From positions 97,463,891-97,527,890 of the forward strand of contig CM065298.1 of assembly GCA_032871835.1 (NCBI GenBank): a stretch of 64,000 bases of DNA, read 5' to 3'. The position numbers and the translations under genes were made by a program. Below the pieces are notes generated by a model. The model saw nothing but the letters and a program-made list of their open reading frames with translations, was not told where the DNA came from and ran no database searches. Shown here piece by piece: positions 46,861 to 58,088 of the stretch. Within the stretch, counting starts at the first letter, position 1, and each line of letters starts with the position of its first letter. Origin of the DNA: Dipteronia dyeriana. Taxonomy: Eukaryota; Streptophyta; Magnoliopsida; Sapindales; Sapindaceae.

Positions 46861-47971
46861 CTTTTGACTGTAAGGAAATATGGGTGTGCACCTCGCTTTA
46901 CTCTTGGTCAGATTGATGGTCTTTTTATTTTCTCTTTGTGTAGTCTAGAACCAGGGGTTAGGCCCCCTATTTGACAATTGTAGCCTAGCAAGGGGATATG
47001 ATCCCTTATCATTAATGAATATTGGCTTTAGATCGCATTCTAACTTGATTTCATGAATTTTGATTTGACCGACATCCTCTTGCTTTATTCCTGACCTAGA
47101 TGCAACCTCTGAAATAACTTGAATTACTCGAATCTTGGCAGAGATAACGAATATAAAATTTTATTTAAGTGTGAAAGTAGACAGCTAGCTCGAGCTCTTC
47201 ACCCTCCACCCTCAGCAGAAACTTGTAGCTCGATGATTTTTATTAATGGTCCCCTTGTGTGATTATAGGCTAGTTCGCACCTGTCACATCAAGCAATCAT
47301 ATACACATGGAAGATTAGTAGCCAGTAATAACTAGAATATTGAAGTTTAAGTATGAGAGCTTTTCAATCCCGGGCCCTTTTGGAGGGTTATAGCCTAATC
47401 GAGGCAGCATGAGGACTATCTAGCTATTTCTCAGTTTTGTGGTCTGGGTGACAACTATGCTCTTACACTCGGACACTTCTTAGGGGTAGTAGCCCGAACA
47501 AGGCATCATGAGGGATATCTAGCTATTTTCTGGTCTCGAGATCTGGATTACAACTATGCTCTTACACTCAGGTCCTTCTTGGGGGTGGTAGCCCAACCAA
47601 GGCATCCGGAGGGCTATCTAGCTATTTCCTGGTCTTAAGATCTGGATGACAACTATGCTCTTATACTCAGACCTTTCTTGGTGAGGGGTGGTGCCCGGTT
47701 GAGGCATCAAGGATAACGAGGGGTCTTCCCAGGCTAATCCTTGGTCTTGAGATGACTAAGTCAGACTTACCCGTGTATACCCTAATTGTATATGGAGAGA
47801 TTATTGTAGAATACAATCGAAGATGGAGAAAATATACTTTATTGATAAAAAATAAAGTACATTGTTGTTGGAAATTTTATTGAAACTTAAATGTAGGTAG
47901 TCTGCTCAAGAGTCCCCTGTCTAAGGGTAATACTTCCTCAGGTGATCTGCATTCCAGGTGTGATCGAGGGG
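46861..47971 (-). other. Tat spacer between integrase and the antisense ORF
   Basis: Non-coding DNA containing a 99-bp tandem repeat (47345-47730). No other structure was recognised. Confidence 0.55.
47345..47730. repeat. 99-bp tandem repeat, about 3.5 units
   Basis: gaggactatctagctatttc at 47411, gagggatatctagctatttt at 47510 and gagggctatctagctatttc at 47609 give exact 99-bp spacing. Each unit also carries gacaactatgctcttacact or a near match and ggtggtagcccaaccaaggc or a near match. Partial units flank both ends. Confidence 0.9.
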
Positions 47972-49217
47972 TCAACCATTCATGCCCTCGAGCTTATATG
48001 CCCCGTTGCGGACCATTGCCTTTACCAAATAAGGTCCTTCCCAGTTGGGCCCCATAACCCCTTCTGACCTCTTCCTGGTATTCAAGGTTACTTTCCTAAC
48101 AACTAGGTCCCCTTCCTTGAAGTTTCGAGCTTTAACTCTTCTATTAAAGTATCTAGTGATCTTGCTCTGGTAAATCGTAACTTTCTCAACTACCCGATCT
48201 TGCTTTTCTGCCAAGAGATCTAGGTTAGCTCGGAGGTTATCCTTATTGTTTCCATGCTCAAAATATTGAACTTTGAAGGAGGTTAGTTTATGCTCGATGG
48301 GAAGAACTGCTTCAACCCCTAAGGTTAAAGAATATGGAATTTCTCCGGTGGTTAATCTCCTTATAGTACGGGTAAGCCAAGAGGACCACATGAAGCTTCT
48401 CGGCCCATCTGCCCTTTCTCTGTTATAACTTTTTTTTTCAACAGCTTCTTGATAGTTTTATTGGTGGATTCCACCAGCCCATAAGTCTAACGGTGGGTTA
48501 CTGAGGCGAATCTAAGGTCGATTCCCAAGCCTTCACAAAATTCCTTGAATCGACATCAAACTGCTTCTCGAGGTCAGCTATAATGATAAGAAGGGTCGCG
48601 AACCTGCAAACTATATTGTTTTTGATGAACCTTGTCGTATTCTCTTCCGATATCTGGGAGAGCGGTCCGGCTTTTACCCATCTTGTAAAATAGTCCATTG
48701 CCACAATGACATGTTTAACTTGTCCAAGAGCGGTTGGAAGAGGTCCGATCAAGTCGACTCCCCATATAGAAAAAGGGTAAGGCAATATAAGAGATGACAG
48801 ACGCTCCGGTGGGAGGTGGCTCAAGTTGAAGGTCTTCTGGCATGGTTCACATGATTGAACAAAGTTCTTTGCATCTTGATGGATAGTTGGCCAGTAATAC
48901 CCCATGTGGAGTACCTAATATGCCAGAGCTTCACCACCAACGTGGTTTCCGCACTCCTCAGAATGAACCTCTCTTAATGCTCATTTGGCATCATCAGGAT
49001 GCAAACATCGCAGCAGGGGAAGGGACTTGCCCCTCCTGTAGAGGTATTCATCTACCAGGAAATATTGGACTGAGACCCTCTTAATTCTTTTAGCTTGGTC
49101 GGGCTCCTTGGGAATCCTTCCTTCTTGGAGATAAGCCACTATCGGGTCCATCCATCTTGACGGTCGATCCAGGGTATAAGACTCCTTACTTGCTACTCTG
49201 CTTGGTAGGGATATCAC
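47972..49217 (-). pseudogene. Tat integrase
   Basis: 49217-48905 holds the N-terminal part (PIVAYLQEGRIPKEPDQAKR, VDEYLYRRGKSLPLLRCL). 48905-48498 has YYWPTIHQDAKNFVQSCEPC, GVDLIGPLPTALGQVKHVIV, and IIADLEKQFD, where S-D-N-G is expected. The catalytic Glu lies across a frameshift (GLVESTNK-like). 48391-47972 is the C-terminal domain: FNRRVKARNFKEGDLVVRKV, GPNWEGPYLVKAMVRNGAYK, then a stop and WNADHLRKYY. It is broken by stops and at least one frameshift. Confidence 0.88.
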
Positions 49218-49620
49218 TTAAAGAGGGACTCCCTGTGGTAAGGCCTGGCCACCATTCGTAGTTATCTTGGCTAGGACGTCAGCTCGACGATTCTGTTGTC
49301 GAGGCACTTGCTCGATCTTAAATCCCTTGAATTTATTATTAAGCAGCTGAACTAGCGTCAAGTAGGCAATCATGTTATCCTCTTTGGCCTGATAATCCCC
49401 AGAAACCTGATTGACTATGAGTAACGAGTCACTTTTGACCTGTAGGTAATCGACCCCAAGATCGGCAGCCGCCTTCATCCCGGCTATGAGGGCTTCATAC
49501 TCTGCCTTATTGTTAGTGGCCTTAAATTCGAATCTGACGCAGTGGTAACACTCAGTCCCCTCTAGGTCTATCAGTACTATGCCCGCTCCTCCCCCGGCTT
49601 ACGTGGATGCTCCATCAGTG
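49218..49620 (-). pseudogene. Tat second (archaeal-type) RNase H
   Basis: Minus reading gives DGAST, GGGAGIVLIDLEGTECYH, FKATNNKAEYEALIAGMKAA, VKSDSLLIVNQVSGDYQAKE and VPRQQNRRADVLAKI. The D, E, D, D set of RNase HI is present. This extra RNase H between the RT-linked RNase H and the integrase is diagnostic for Tat. A frameshift separates it from the upstream frame. Confidence 0.9.
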
Positions 49621-50919
49621 TTGGATGATCCATGACTTGCAGCCTACCGGCCAGCTGCTGGACTCTGGAATCTTTTTAGGAGCTATATTTGTTGTTGTGG
49701 AGGTCACTTGGCCTGGGGGCACTGAAAGCTCTGCTATAAAGTCTGCCAAAGCCTGGGCTTTAATTACGGTCCTGGGTTTATACCTTAAATCAAACTGGGT
49801 GAGTTCCAGGGCCCATAAAACTAGTCTTCCAGACACATCCAGCCTTTGCAAGAATTGATGGAGAGGTTGGTCTGTTACTACTGCTATTGAGTGAGTTTGA
49901 AAGTAGGGGCGGAGCTTCCTCGCCGAGGTCACTAGGGCATAGGTGAGCTTCTCCAAAAGGGTATAGTTATTTTTCGGCTTGGTTAAGTTGTGACCCACGT
50001 AGTAGATAGGTCGTTGGACCCTATCTCTATATTCCTTGACCAAGGTCTCACTCACCGTAGTTTCTGAAACGGCCAAGTAAATTTACAGCTCCTCTTTCGG
50101 ACTTGGCTTGACCAGTAACAGAGAGCTTGATAGATATTTCTTCAAAGCTTGAAAAGCTTGCTCACTATCCTGGTCCCATTTAATATTTCTTCTCTGCTTG
50201 ATAGCTTTGAAGAAAGGGAAACATTTATCGGTGGACCGAGAAATGAACCTGTTGAGCGCTGTTATCTGCCCGGTCAAGACTTGAACCTGTTTGAGTGACG
50301 TGGGAGATTCTAGAACCAAGATAGCCTTGATTTTTTCTGGGTTAGCCTCTATTCCTCTCTTATGAACCATGAAGCCCATAAAATTTCCCGTAGTTACCCC
50401 GAAGGCACATTTGGAGGGGTTCAATCTCATCTGGTTTTCCCTTAGGATCATGAAAGTTCTACGAAGGTCGTCCAGATGTCCTTCTATGGTTGGTGACTTG
50501 GTAATCATACCGTCGATGTACACTTCCATTGATTTTCCAATCTCGGGTTTGAACAGCCGATTGACCAACTATTGATATATAGCTCCCACATTCTTAAGCC
50601 TAACCAACATCACCTTGTAGCAGTACAGACCCTGCCCGGTGATGAAGCTGTTATTGTCTTGGTCGACGGGGTGCATCATGATCTGGTTGTACCCAAAAAA
50701 TGCATCCATGAAGTGTAGGAGCTTGTTTCTGGACATGGAGTCAACCAACTGATCGATCTTTGGTAAAGAGAAATTGTCTTTCGGACACGCCCGGTTGAGG
50801 TCGTTGTAGTCAACACATATACGCCACTTCTCATTCACCTTCGTGACCATGACCACGTTGGCTATCCATTCGGGGTAGCACGCATCTCTAATGAAGTCTG
50901 CTCTGATCAACTTGTCCAC
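49621..50919 (-). pseudogene. Tat reverse transcriptase and RNase H
   Basis: One frame with two in-frame stops. RT: DACYPEWIANVVMVTKVNEK, WRICVDYNDLNRACPKDNFS, FMDAFFGYNQIMMHPVDQDN and VYIDGMITKS, where the catalytic YIDD reads YIDG. It continues as MRLNPSKCAFGVTTGNFMGF, then RNase H (RPIYYVGHNLTKPKNNYTLL, IAVVTDQPLHQFLQRLDVSG, IKAQALADFIAEL). Stops follow GAIYQ (50569-50571) and KEEL (50083-50085). Loss of the catalytic Asp should abolish RT activity. Confidence 0.9.
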
Positions 50920-51790
50920 TTCTTCCTAAATCGTAGAATTTCTTTCGGTGTTAAAGTGACACATTTTTTGTTTAACAGGCTTGAAGGTCGGATCTACTGC
51001 CAAACGGTGATCAGCCAAAGATATTGGGATCCCGGGCATCTCGTCGTGACTCTAAGCGAAGATGTCATTGAATTCTTTGAGGAGCCCGATCAGACCCTCC
51101 TTAACTCTCGGTTCAAGAGTGGCTCCGACCTTGACGACCTTCGAGGGGTCATCCATCCGGATGGGTATCTCTTATAGCTTATCCATTGGATGCCCACTAG
51201 TCCATTCTCTACTCTCCTCCTCTTCGTCTGGAATCTCGAGGTCATCCTCTTGGTAATTTACGGGCTCTACGTCCTCCAAGGTCCTCTAAGGGGTTACCCC
51301 ATCCTGTATCGTTGTAACCTGTGCAAACTGTTTCACTAGAGCTGTCGGGTTGGCAGACACTGCATAGCACTTCCTAATTGCTTACTGGTCACCACGTATT
51401 TCCCCCACCTTGTCTCCTACTGGAAACTCTTAGACATTGTGGTAAATGGACAAGACCCCTTTCAAGGATGACAATAAAGGTCTTCCTAATATCGCATTAT
51501 AAGTCGATGGGGTATCTACCACCACGAAGTCCTTCATGATATTTTGCTGAAGGGAGGCTGTTCCAGCAATTACTGGGAGGATCTTTGATCTGACAGGTAT
51601 GATCAAGTCCCCAGTGAATCCATACAGCGGGGTGGTGCAGCTATTGTAACACAATTATTTCAAATTCAGTTTTTTCAAGGTATCTTTAAAGAGGATGTCG
51701 ACGCTACTGCCTGTGTCAACAACCATGAGATGGACCATGCAGTTGGCAATCTGTACCGTGACCACCATGGGATCGTCATGAGGTTGCACG
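50920..51790 (-). pseudogene. Tat aspartic protease and linker to RT
   Basis: Minus reading gives MVVDTGSSVDILFKDTLKKL near 51725 (D-T-G-S active site intact), a stop, CYNSCTTPLYGFTGDLIIPV, FVVVDTPSTYNAILGRPLLS and SLKGVLSIYHNV, a stop, and a linker with several stops (DDLEIPDEEEESREWTSGHP, LLKEFNDIFA, VDPTFKPVKQKM) in the same frame as RT. Confidence 0.85.
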
Positions 51791-52342
51791 GTGTTGTAGA
51801 TATTCACCTCGGTAAAAATAATCTGTGCAAACTAAGAAGGGTCAGTTGGGCTCTAGTCGACCTTGAAGATACCTCGCCCTTCATCTACACGAGGGACCTT
51901 CCTCGCATGGTTTTTCCTGGAATTATTGGAGGTGCCAGCCAATGTGGGTCCTCCGCTGATGGTATCTATCACCTGGATTTGCTGCATCAGATCCGTCTGC
52001 TTCCATTTTCTCCTCTCGGTGTGCTCGCTGATCTCTACTTGTACTTTCCTCCCAGTCTGAATGTTGTCCCTAACCTGTTATAAGAACTCTATCAAGCATC
52101 ATCCCCTTATCAAAGCCTTGATCTGGCTACGCAGGTTATAACACTCTAAGGTGTTGTGACCCACGTCTTCATAAAAGTCATAGTACTTGTACCGGTTCCT
52201 CCTGTCTACAGGGGATTTCATGGGTACGGGCTTCTGTAATAGTCCTTGATCCCGGATAGTGAGATAGATCGTTTCACAGGATGCATTTAAGGGGGTGTAG
52301 TGATCGTATTCTCTCTCATCTCGTGTTACAGGGGCTACCGTC

Positions 52343-53318
52343 CTATGAGAAGGCGAAGCCCGCAGAGGGGTTCACCTTACTGGGTACCTTTCTTGCTTGG
52401 GTTGAGAAACGAAAAATGGAAGGTTGACCTGTTGGGAGGTTTGTTCTATTTTTTTTAACTGGTTCAGGTCTGGGAGCTTCCTTCTTCTTTCGTTTTGTCG
52501 TTCTCATATCGTCATGCTCCATCTTGACCTTGAGCTGCTCATCAACTTCAACTTGCTCTAGAGCCCGATCATAGGCCTCTTGGTAGGTCTCCGGAGGTTG
52601 TTTGGCAAAGGATTGAAAAATCTTACCCGTCCATAGGTTCCACCTGAAATTGCCAAGGGTCTCTTTCTCAGTGAAGACCCTCATCTAAATGACTTCCTTA
52701 TGGAACCGCTCCACATAAGCCAGGAGGGCTTCCCCTCTCTCCTGGATCACATACTGTAAATGGATGGGATCCTTCATCTGGGGTTTGATTCCCAGGAATT
52801 ATGAGCAGAAATCAGTTGACAGCTTTGTGAAAGAGTCCACACTGCCAGCGAGTAGCTTTCGGAACCAAATATTGGCACAATCTGTTAGCGTAGTGTGGAA
52901 CATCCAGCACATAGCGGCCCTGGTTGTGTTTTGGACTTCCATATGTTAAACAAATGCTCTCCAAATGGCTCAAAGGATCCTCCGTACCGGAGAAATTATC
53001 TAATGGCATCTTAAACTTCGGGGAAAGCAACCTCTTACAGATTCTTCTGGTAAATGGGCCATTCATCTTGCTCAGGGGGTCATTTTTTACCTCCTTACCC
53101 TTCCCTTTTTTCAACTACCGAATCTCTTTCTACATCTTGGCCAGTTGGTTCCTCAGGCGCTTATATATGTGCTTCTTAGAATCAACCTCGGAGCTCTCAT
53201 TGTCAGATCTCCCCGATGAGCTGGATGCTTCCACTTTGTCATCCTCAGGGACCGGCTCTATTGGTGCAGTTTGCCGGCTACCCCCAGCTTCAACATGAGA
53301 TTCCCTTCTGGAAGTCAT
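52343..53318 (-). pseudogene. Tat gag
   Basis: The start MTSRRESHVEAGGSRQTAPI at 53318 leads an acidic Ser-rich stretch, a stop after RNQLAKM, then a Lys-rich part and the capsid start (FKMPLDNFSGTEDPLSHLES). After frameshifts, 52684-52343 reads MRVFTEKETLGNFRWNLWTG, PPETYQEAYDRALEQVEVDE and a Lys/Arg-rich tail (TTKRKKKEAPRPEPVKKNRT). The zinc-knuckle region further on (51800-52340) is too broken to read with confidence. Confidence 0.8.
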
Positions 53319-53861
53319 CGGTCGATGAGGGCTATATGGTAACCTTGGCTAAATGTCGGCTTCTGACTTAACCTGCCTAAGTCGATAGTTGGTCGGCTTA
53401 TCCGAGACTTGGGGCATGGGCCTTAGCCTGTCCCGTATGGAAGTTGTAGGCCTTATCCTATGGTGGGAAGGGATCGGTGGGGAGGAGGGGGGTCATTACC
53501 GATCGAAGGCATGCTGTCTAGCAACAGGTTAGCTCGTCTCTCCTTGGATTCCCAGATCTGCCAATTGAGGATCAATTCCTTCTACAGCTAGTCGGAGGCG
53601 GAAATTTTCCACAATGGTTGTTGCATGCTAATTGATCACAGCTTGGTTCACCGCCTAGAGGGGTTAGAGCCCGCTCTACACCTGGCTGATGTCATGCTGG
53701 TTTATGGTGCTTGGATTTCTTTCCCTTTTTCTGACCTTTTTGGGTTGAGGGGGTAGATGGATGTACTGAGGTTTCTGGTTGTCCTTGAGAGGAACGAAGA
53801 CTCATGATTACTGCAAAACAACAAACTTGTAAGTGTAAAAATTATGGTGTGGATCGTTTCT

Positions 53862-53876
53862 CACAGACGGCGCCAA
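53862..53876 (-). other. Tat primer-binding site
   Basis: The minus strand reads TGGCGCCGTCTGTGA a few bases after the LTR end. TGGCGCCGTCTGTGGGA-type sites are usual in Tat elements. Confidence 0.75.
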
Positions 53877-53880
53877 AAAG

Positions 53881-55058
53881 TGTTAACGGAAAATTTACTC
53901 GAGATGAGAAATTTTGATTAACACCCTCAAGACCACTACCACGTAGGTAGTGGCCGGGGTTGGTACCTTAGGTAACTAACCTGATTGAATAAAGATGGAT
54001 GTGTAAATGTAAGTGCAATGGAGACGGGAATGTAATTGCTTTACTATCAACTGTGAGTATAGTACTAAAAGGCTCTTAAACACTCTTAATCTCTCTAGGA
54101 TATAGTAGGGTGGCAACCTCGTGCCTGTCGAATAGTAGGTAATAATGGAAGTCGTGTTCTGATTACAGAATTTAAGTCGAAAACTCTCTTCCTTTATTTG
54201 CCCTATGATGCTCTCTTTCATGTCCCTCATCTTTCTCGTTCGCTTTCGGCGTACTTATACATGGTTCAAGTAGTTTAAACCGGTGTATCTCCTCCCATGA
54301 TTCTCTGAAGCCCCTCTCTTCTTATCTGGTGGGATCTCTTATTTTAAAAGTTTGTTGACTTCGAATTAATAACGGATTAGAGAATATCTTTGGTGGAGAT
54401 AAGTTTGTTTCCTTTTTTGACTCAATCTCTTGCCTTACACGTACGTAGAGTTTTAATGTCCGTTGGAGCGTAGATATGATCTTGTGTGTATTCATGACAT
54501 GATTATCCATAGAGGTCGTCAAGTTAGGTGTTCGTGGTTTCGTAGAGCGGGGTAGACCCATGCCTTGGTTCTGGTCCCAGAAGCTTGCCTTAATCTTTCG
54601 TGGTCCTTTAGAGCTTGAGACGGCCTTCATTGGGAGTAGCATGGTGTTGATCTCGTCTAAACAGGTTCGAATCTTCCTTAGCGAATTGGAGCATAGCTAT
54701 AGCATGAACCTGATATCTTTAAAGGCCCTATTTTTGTGTCTGGAGAGGATAACGAGCTTCTGGAGAGGTGGGCGGGCTTTTAGGGAGGTTACGAGGTAAT
54801 TTCGATCCAAAGAAGCCCGGATAACCACGTGTCGGGCTTTGCCCGAATTCCAGTGTTGGCGTAAAGAGCTCGATCTGGTCTTTTCGGGCTCCATTTCTAA
54901 TAGTTTTGAAACTCGACAACCCATCCTCGCTTCTGTGGGGTGGTTTTATGGCTCGTCTTTAGGACCCGGGGTTTAATGACTAGTAAACTCGGGTTTTGAT
55001 TCGGGTTAAGAGAGTGGAAAATCTCTCTTTGTTCCCTAGCTAAATTTTGCTATTAACA
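53881..55058 (-). repeat. Tat 5' LTR
   Basis: Begins tgttaacggaaaattt and ends ttgctattaaca. It has cccctctcttcttatctgg where the other LTR carries the long C run. Confidence 0.95.
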
Positions 55059-55063
55059 TATAT

Positions 55064-55394
55064 ATATTAGTACAACATCTATATGTCATGATATTTACAT
55101 TATTGACAGGATTTCAGAATATCTATATGTCATTTCAATTTATTTATAAATAAACCATTATTTACACCTATCTAAGGAACATGAACAATAATAAAGATGT
55201 CACAATTAGGAATCATTATTCAACATCTGTTCTATGAAATTTATCCCACATCATTAAAGAGAATTAATGAATGAAGTTGAGTGATTTAAATACCAACAAC
55301 CAACCGTTTTTTTTTTGTTACCCAAAAAACTCCAAAAGTCTTCATGTATTTAATGCATACCAACCAAGAATGAAAATTAACTTTAATTCTTTCA
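55064..55394 (-). other. Possible LTR piece of a second copia family
   Basis: It lies directly after a copia polypurine tract on the minus strand (CAAGTGGGAGAATG, near 55394), so the sequence to the left should be 3' LTR. It was cut from its other part by the Tat insertion. No second copy was found in the window. Confidence 0.4.
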
Positions 55395-55570
55395 TTCTCC
55401 CACTTGAAGTCATCTTTTCATGGCCTGATTATCCTTCTGATATTTGCTCAAATTCCTACTACTTACGTGTCTGTTAGACCATAAGGGGATCTACACCATA
55501 TGAACTTGTCAGTATTGATATGCTTGGTCATTACATCTGCTAGATTCTCTTTGGTGTGTATCTTTTACAT
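55395..55570 (-). pseudogene. Copia pol C-terminus and polypurine tract
   Basis: Minus reading gives IHTKENLADVMTKHINTDKF, then IWCRSPYGLTDT and a stop. This is the end of the copia RNase H (ENLAD-x-MTK motif). Non-coding sequence and the polypurine tract follow. The tract closely resembles that of the protein-poor element, although the LTRs differ. Confidence 0.75.
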
Positions 55571-55939
55571 TAAGTTTAAAAAAAACAGTGAAGTAAAATA
55601 ACTTAAATTGTTGCTAGTCCCTACGCTATTGGTCAACTCAACCATCCAACAACTATTGTTCAATCAAATGACCAAACGAAACCAAAATCCATGAACAATG
55701 CACTACTCCACCCTCCAACCTCTTCACCAATCACCCATTCGTGGACCGCAACTCGTCCAAATTGTAGATCTGATGGGGTTTGGAAGTTGAGAAAACTGAA
55801 AATTTGTGATGATTTGATGTGGGTGTGGAGATTGAGGAAGCTGAAAATGATTTTAACCAAAAGAGAAACGTCTGGAAAGTATTGAGGGAGATGACATTAC
55901 AATTTTGGGCTCAAGCTATTTAAACATATCACTAAAAAG
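55571..55939. other. Unidentified spacer
   Basis: It holds two overlapping small frames on opposite strands (55660-55885) rich in Leu-Arg-Lys-Leu repeats, from a repeated gaagttgaggaagctgaaaa-type word. No family was recognised. Confidence 0.35.
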
Positions 55940-56242
55940 TCTGAAAAATCCATTTTGTCATGAAATCCTAAAAATCTTGATCTCAGTCCAATACCATCAG
56001 ACAATTTGTTGTTTCTTGAAAGTCTATATCCAATACTACAAAACAATATGTACTTCTCAAACAAATCTTAAAAGTCTAGATCTAATATCACAAGACAATA
56101 CAGACTTTTTAAAAAAATCTTAAAAGTCTTGATCAAATACCACCGAATTTATCTAACTTGTTAAAAAATCTCAATCAAATACCACTAGACTTTTACTTCC
56201 CCAAATTGTCTAATAAAATCTTAAACCAATACACCCCCCTTA
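55940..56242 (+). mobile_element. MITE, family M1 copy 3 (diverged)
   Basis: The right end, attgtctaataaaatcttaa then accaatacaccccccttt-like sequence, matches the right end of the copy at 4283-4517. The interior again consists of repeated aaatcttaaaagtctngat and aataccac words. The left boundary is uncertain. Confidence 0.5.
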
Positions 56243-56519
56243 GAAAAAATATTCTTAAAAAGATCTAGTGTTTTTATTTTAATTAAAAACTATATATATA
56301 ATAATAATAATCAATGTATATAAACTCCCCTTTTTTAAGGGAAGGTATATATAAACTCTTAAGTCTTAACCGTTAAATAAAAGAGCTGCGATATTTACAC
56401 CCGAAAAACTGTATGTGGACCCCTTTTTGTATGTAGACCCCAATAAAATTATTAAAATATGAAATTTTGTAAGTACACCCATAACGTTACTAAATTTGCC
56501 TTTTCTTTAAAATTTTAAA

Positions 56520-57590
56520 AGTGGAAATGGTGAGATATGTCACATTTTTTTTATGTGTTACAATGATGTCACCGCTTTAATAACTTAGGTTTAAAAGACA
56601 CATATTATAGTGAACTACCCAAATTACCCTTAAATAATCTATTGTTTATTCTCATTGTGCTTTCATTACACTTTGAAAACGATAACTCCTCTCTCTCTCT
56701 CCAAGAAACTTGTCTCTCTTCAGATTCTACACAAGAAGATAACATATATTTATGATTTTCGTTTATATATTTTCATATATTTGTGTGGTTTAACAATGTA
56801 TCCATTCGTTATGATTTGTTGTCCAGTCTTAGTATGAACATGTATGAACATTTTATTTTTCAAAGGATCGAGTATTTTATTTTTGAAAATAAGTTTTAGT
56901 TAAATCGACCATATTTGTAGCCAAATTGAGATTTTTTTTTTAAAATATGATCGAGCTTATTTTTGAAAGAATCGAGCATATTTTTAAAACAATTGAAAGA
57001 ATCGAGTATTTGTCAAAGGATGGAGAATATTTTTCAAAGTATCGATAATTTTTTTCAAAAGATCGAGATTTTTTTTTAAGGATCGAGATTTTTTTCAAAG
57101 GATCAAGATTTTTTTTTTAAAGGATCGAGATTTTTTTTAGAAAATTAGATTTAGTTTAATCGAATATATTTGTAGCGAAATCGAACATATTTTTCCAATG
57201 ATCGATTTTTTTTTTAAATTGGTTTAGTTAAATCGAATGAGCTTTTTAATAAAGGGTTCAAGCATTTTAAGTACCGACCAGAAAAAAAAAGCTCCAGGGG
57301 CGCTGCCACATGCCCCCGTGAGCTGACCGGGCAGCTCGACAACCACGAGCTCGGAAAGGAGCTCAACCCCCTAATGCGTCTGCGTATCGCTTGAGTTTCA
57401 ACGGAACTTTCTCTCTCTATTTCACAACTCTCACTGTAAAAAAATGAATGAAAGAAATCTAATGAAACAACTATTGTGAGTGTTTTTGTCCGTTCACTAT
57501 AACAGGTGTCTTTTAAACATAATTTAGTAAAGCAGTGACAATATTGAAATGCCACCTCCAAAAAGTGTCATTTAATTTTTAAACCCTTCT
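56520..57590. mobile_element. Element with long diverged inverted repeats
   Basis: 56520-56680 reads in inverted form at 57440-57590: shared words include gtttaaaagacac, attatagtgaac or ttatagtgaac, and tgtcaccgcttta/tgtcactgcttta. Between them lie a gatcgag-type minisatellite and a GC-rich patch (57285-57365). The shape suggests a Mutator-like or foldback element. Exact ends and target duplication are not resolved. Confidence 0.45.
56860..57240. repeat. Degenerate ~20-bp minisatellite (aaaggatcgagattttttt)
   Basis: At least ten imperfect units of (c)aaaggatcgagatttttt follow one another, with drift in the T tract. The clearest run is 57040-57140. Confidence 0.85.
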
Positions 57591-57748
57591 TAAAAATATT
57601 ATAAATAAATTATAAAATATTATAAATAAATTATAAAATATAATTAAAAACATAGCATTGCAAAACCAACTAATACATAAACAAATGGGATTTTACACAA
57701 TTTTTACACAAACAAAGTCACTAAAATTATTATTAGATATAAGAGTCT

Positions 57749-57778
57749 CTTCTTCTTCTTCTTCTTCTTCTTCTTCTA
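57749..57778. repeat. (TTC)n microsatellite
   Basis: A run of about nine cttctt units. Confidence 0.95.
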
Positions 57779-57911
57779 CTTTTTATTTCTTTTAAAAGTA
57801 TTTTTTCTTCGGCTGCCTTCTCTATTTTCCATTTTTTTCCATTTATAATGGAGGGACAACAATTCCAAGATTTTACATAATTATGCCAATGTTATATATA
57901 TATATATATTC

Positions 57912-58066
57912 TTATCAGTGTGCACTGATGGAATTATATAAGGACATTGAATGTAAGTCCTTCATTTATAAAAGAGTTTTGACAAGTGTGTACATGGCAA
58001 GTCAAAGTATGTAAGATAAGTGACTCACATAAAATGTCTTTATATAATTTTATCAGTACGCACTTA
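57912..58066. mobile_element. MITE, family M2 copy 2, beside (TA)n
   Basis: Ends: ttatcagtgtgcactgatgg then aattatataaggacat, and inverted from the right, aataagtgcgtactgataaa then attatataaagacat. The repeats match over about 35 bases. TA-rich runs flank both sides. It resembles the copy at 43427-43584. Confidence 0.75.
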
Positions 58067-58088
58067 TTGAAAATGTTCATATATATAT

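Larger units (their letters stand above)
44452..55058 (-). mobile_element. Tat-type Ty3-gypsy retrotransposon, complete but defective
   Basis: The 10607-bp element is flanked by TATAT (44447-44451 and 55059-55063) within a TA-rich site. The LTRs are 1198 and 1178 bp, beginning TGTTAAC and ending ATTAACA. Reading right to left: 5' LTR, primer site, gag, protease, RT, RNase H, a second archaeal-type RNase H, integrase, a 99-bp repeat, an accessory ORF on the opposite strand, polypurine tract, 3' LTR. The second RNase H and the antisense ORF place it in Tat. The LTRs differ at 19 of the first ~205 bases by eye, so it is old. Confidence 0.95.

Noticed and set aside
57214..57561. 115-codon minus frame across the GC-rich patch
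   Set aside because: No recognisable domain; it overlaps an inverted-repeat arm and is probably chance.
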